From Schoenoplectus triqueter (taxonomy: Eukaryota > Streptophyta > Magnoliopsida > Poales > Cyperaceae): a stretch of 32,013 bases of DNA. The position numbers and the translations under genes were made by a program. Location: positions 1 to 32,013 of the forward strand of contig CAXKVV010000805.1 in assembly GCA_964058805.1 (NCBI GenBank), in the 5' to 3' direction. Below are positions 31,813-32,013 of this stretch, piece by piece. The notes beneath the pieces were generated by a model that was not told the DNA's origin, ran no database searches, and was given only the letters and a program-made list of their open reading frames with translations. How positions within the stretch are numbered: the first letter of the stretch is position 1; the number at the start of each line of letters is the position of its first letter.

Positions 31813-32013
31813 TCCCTTAATTGCTGAATGATTAATTCCATATGTCTAAGACCTACGAATAATTGCATAGGTTTGGCTTTTACAGTAACTGTGTATACAT
31901 GGGTTTCAAATTTTATATTTAACTTCAAAGCAATATATATATATAACGATACTTTTGTTTGTGAGAATAAATTGACAATTCACCTATTAACAGGATTAAT
32001 AATTCTAACTTTC
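31813..32013. other. AT-rich end of window, nothing seen
   Basis: A short TA run at about 31935; no gene or repeat boundary. Confidence 0.6.

Overview
The window looks like nuclear DNA of a flowering plant. It is strongly AT-rich. It carries a short run of plant-type telomere motif (TTTAGGG), decayed plant LINEs, a Helitron and many short inverted-repeat elements. It has one convincing protein-coding gene, an intronless UDP-glucuronate 4-epimerase on the minus strand. I see no rRNA, tRNA, organelle or bacterial sequence. Species cannot be fixed from the sequence; the GAE protein and repeat types fit an angiosperm, probably a dicot.

Layout. Positions 1-46 are the end of a hAT-like miniature element lying against the 3' tail of a 5'-truncated LINE (copy A, minus strand, about 47-1845). 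From 1846 to 15691 there is no gene. This stretch is AT-rich sequence holding six foldback or miniature elements (3876-4281, 5072-5487, 6826-7157, 8057-8327, 8905-9205, 14175-15266), two decayed relatives of the 8057 element (4474 and 6631), a 72-bp tandem dimer, two AT microsatellites and the telomere-like motif. The stretch 15697-20552 reads as one very long LTR (4.86 kb) flanked by the 5-bp duplication CTAAC, with no retrotransposon coding domain: a solo LTR or a non-autonomous remnant. Its 3' third is purine-rich and relatively GC-rich. A second copy of the same LINE (copy B, plus strand, about 21250-24660) follows, interrupted at 23534-23961 by a complete hAT-like miniature element with an 8-bp target duplication. 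Copy A keeps the matching uninterrupted site, so the insertion can be read directly. A 466-bp non-autonomous Helitron lies at 24826-25291.

The gene. UDP-glucuronate 4-epimerase (26222-27628, minus) is an intact 468-codon frame encoding the Golgi type II membrane enzyme that makes UDP-galacturonate for pectin. Upstream of its ATG lie a pyrimidine-rich patch ((GGGGA)n on the plus strand) and a TATA-like box. A candidate poly(A) signal lies about 250 bp past the stop. Everything beyond the gene to the right end is AT-rich intergenic DNA, apart from a Mutator-like miniature element at 31439-31803 with a 9-bp duplication.

No multi-gene system is visible. The interest lies in the well-resolved transposon history (nested insertion with an empty site, target duplications of 5, 8 and 9 bp, Helitron A/T junctions) and in a few peculiarities of the GAE gene.
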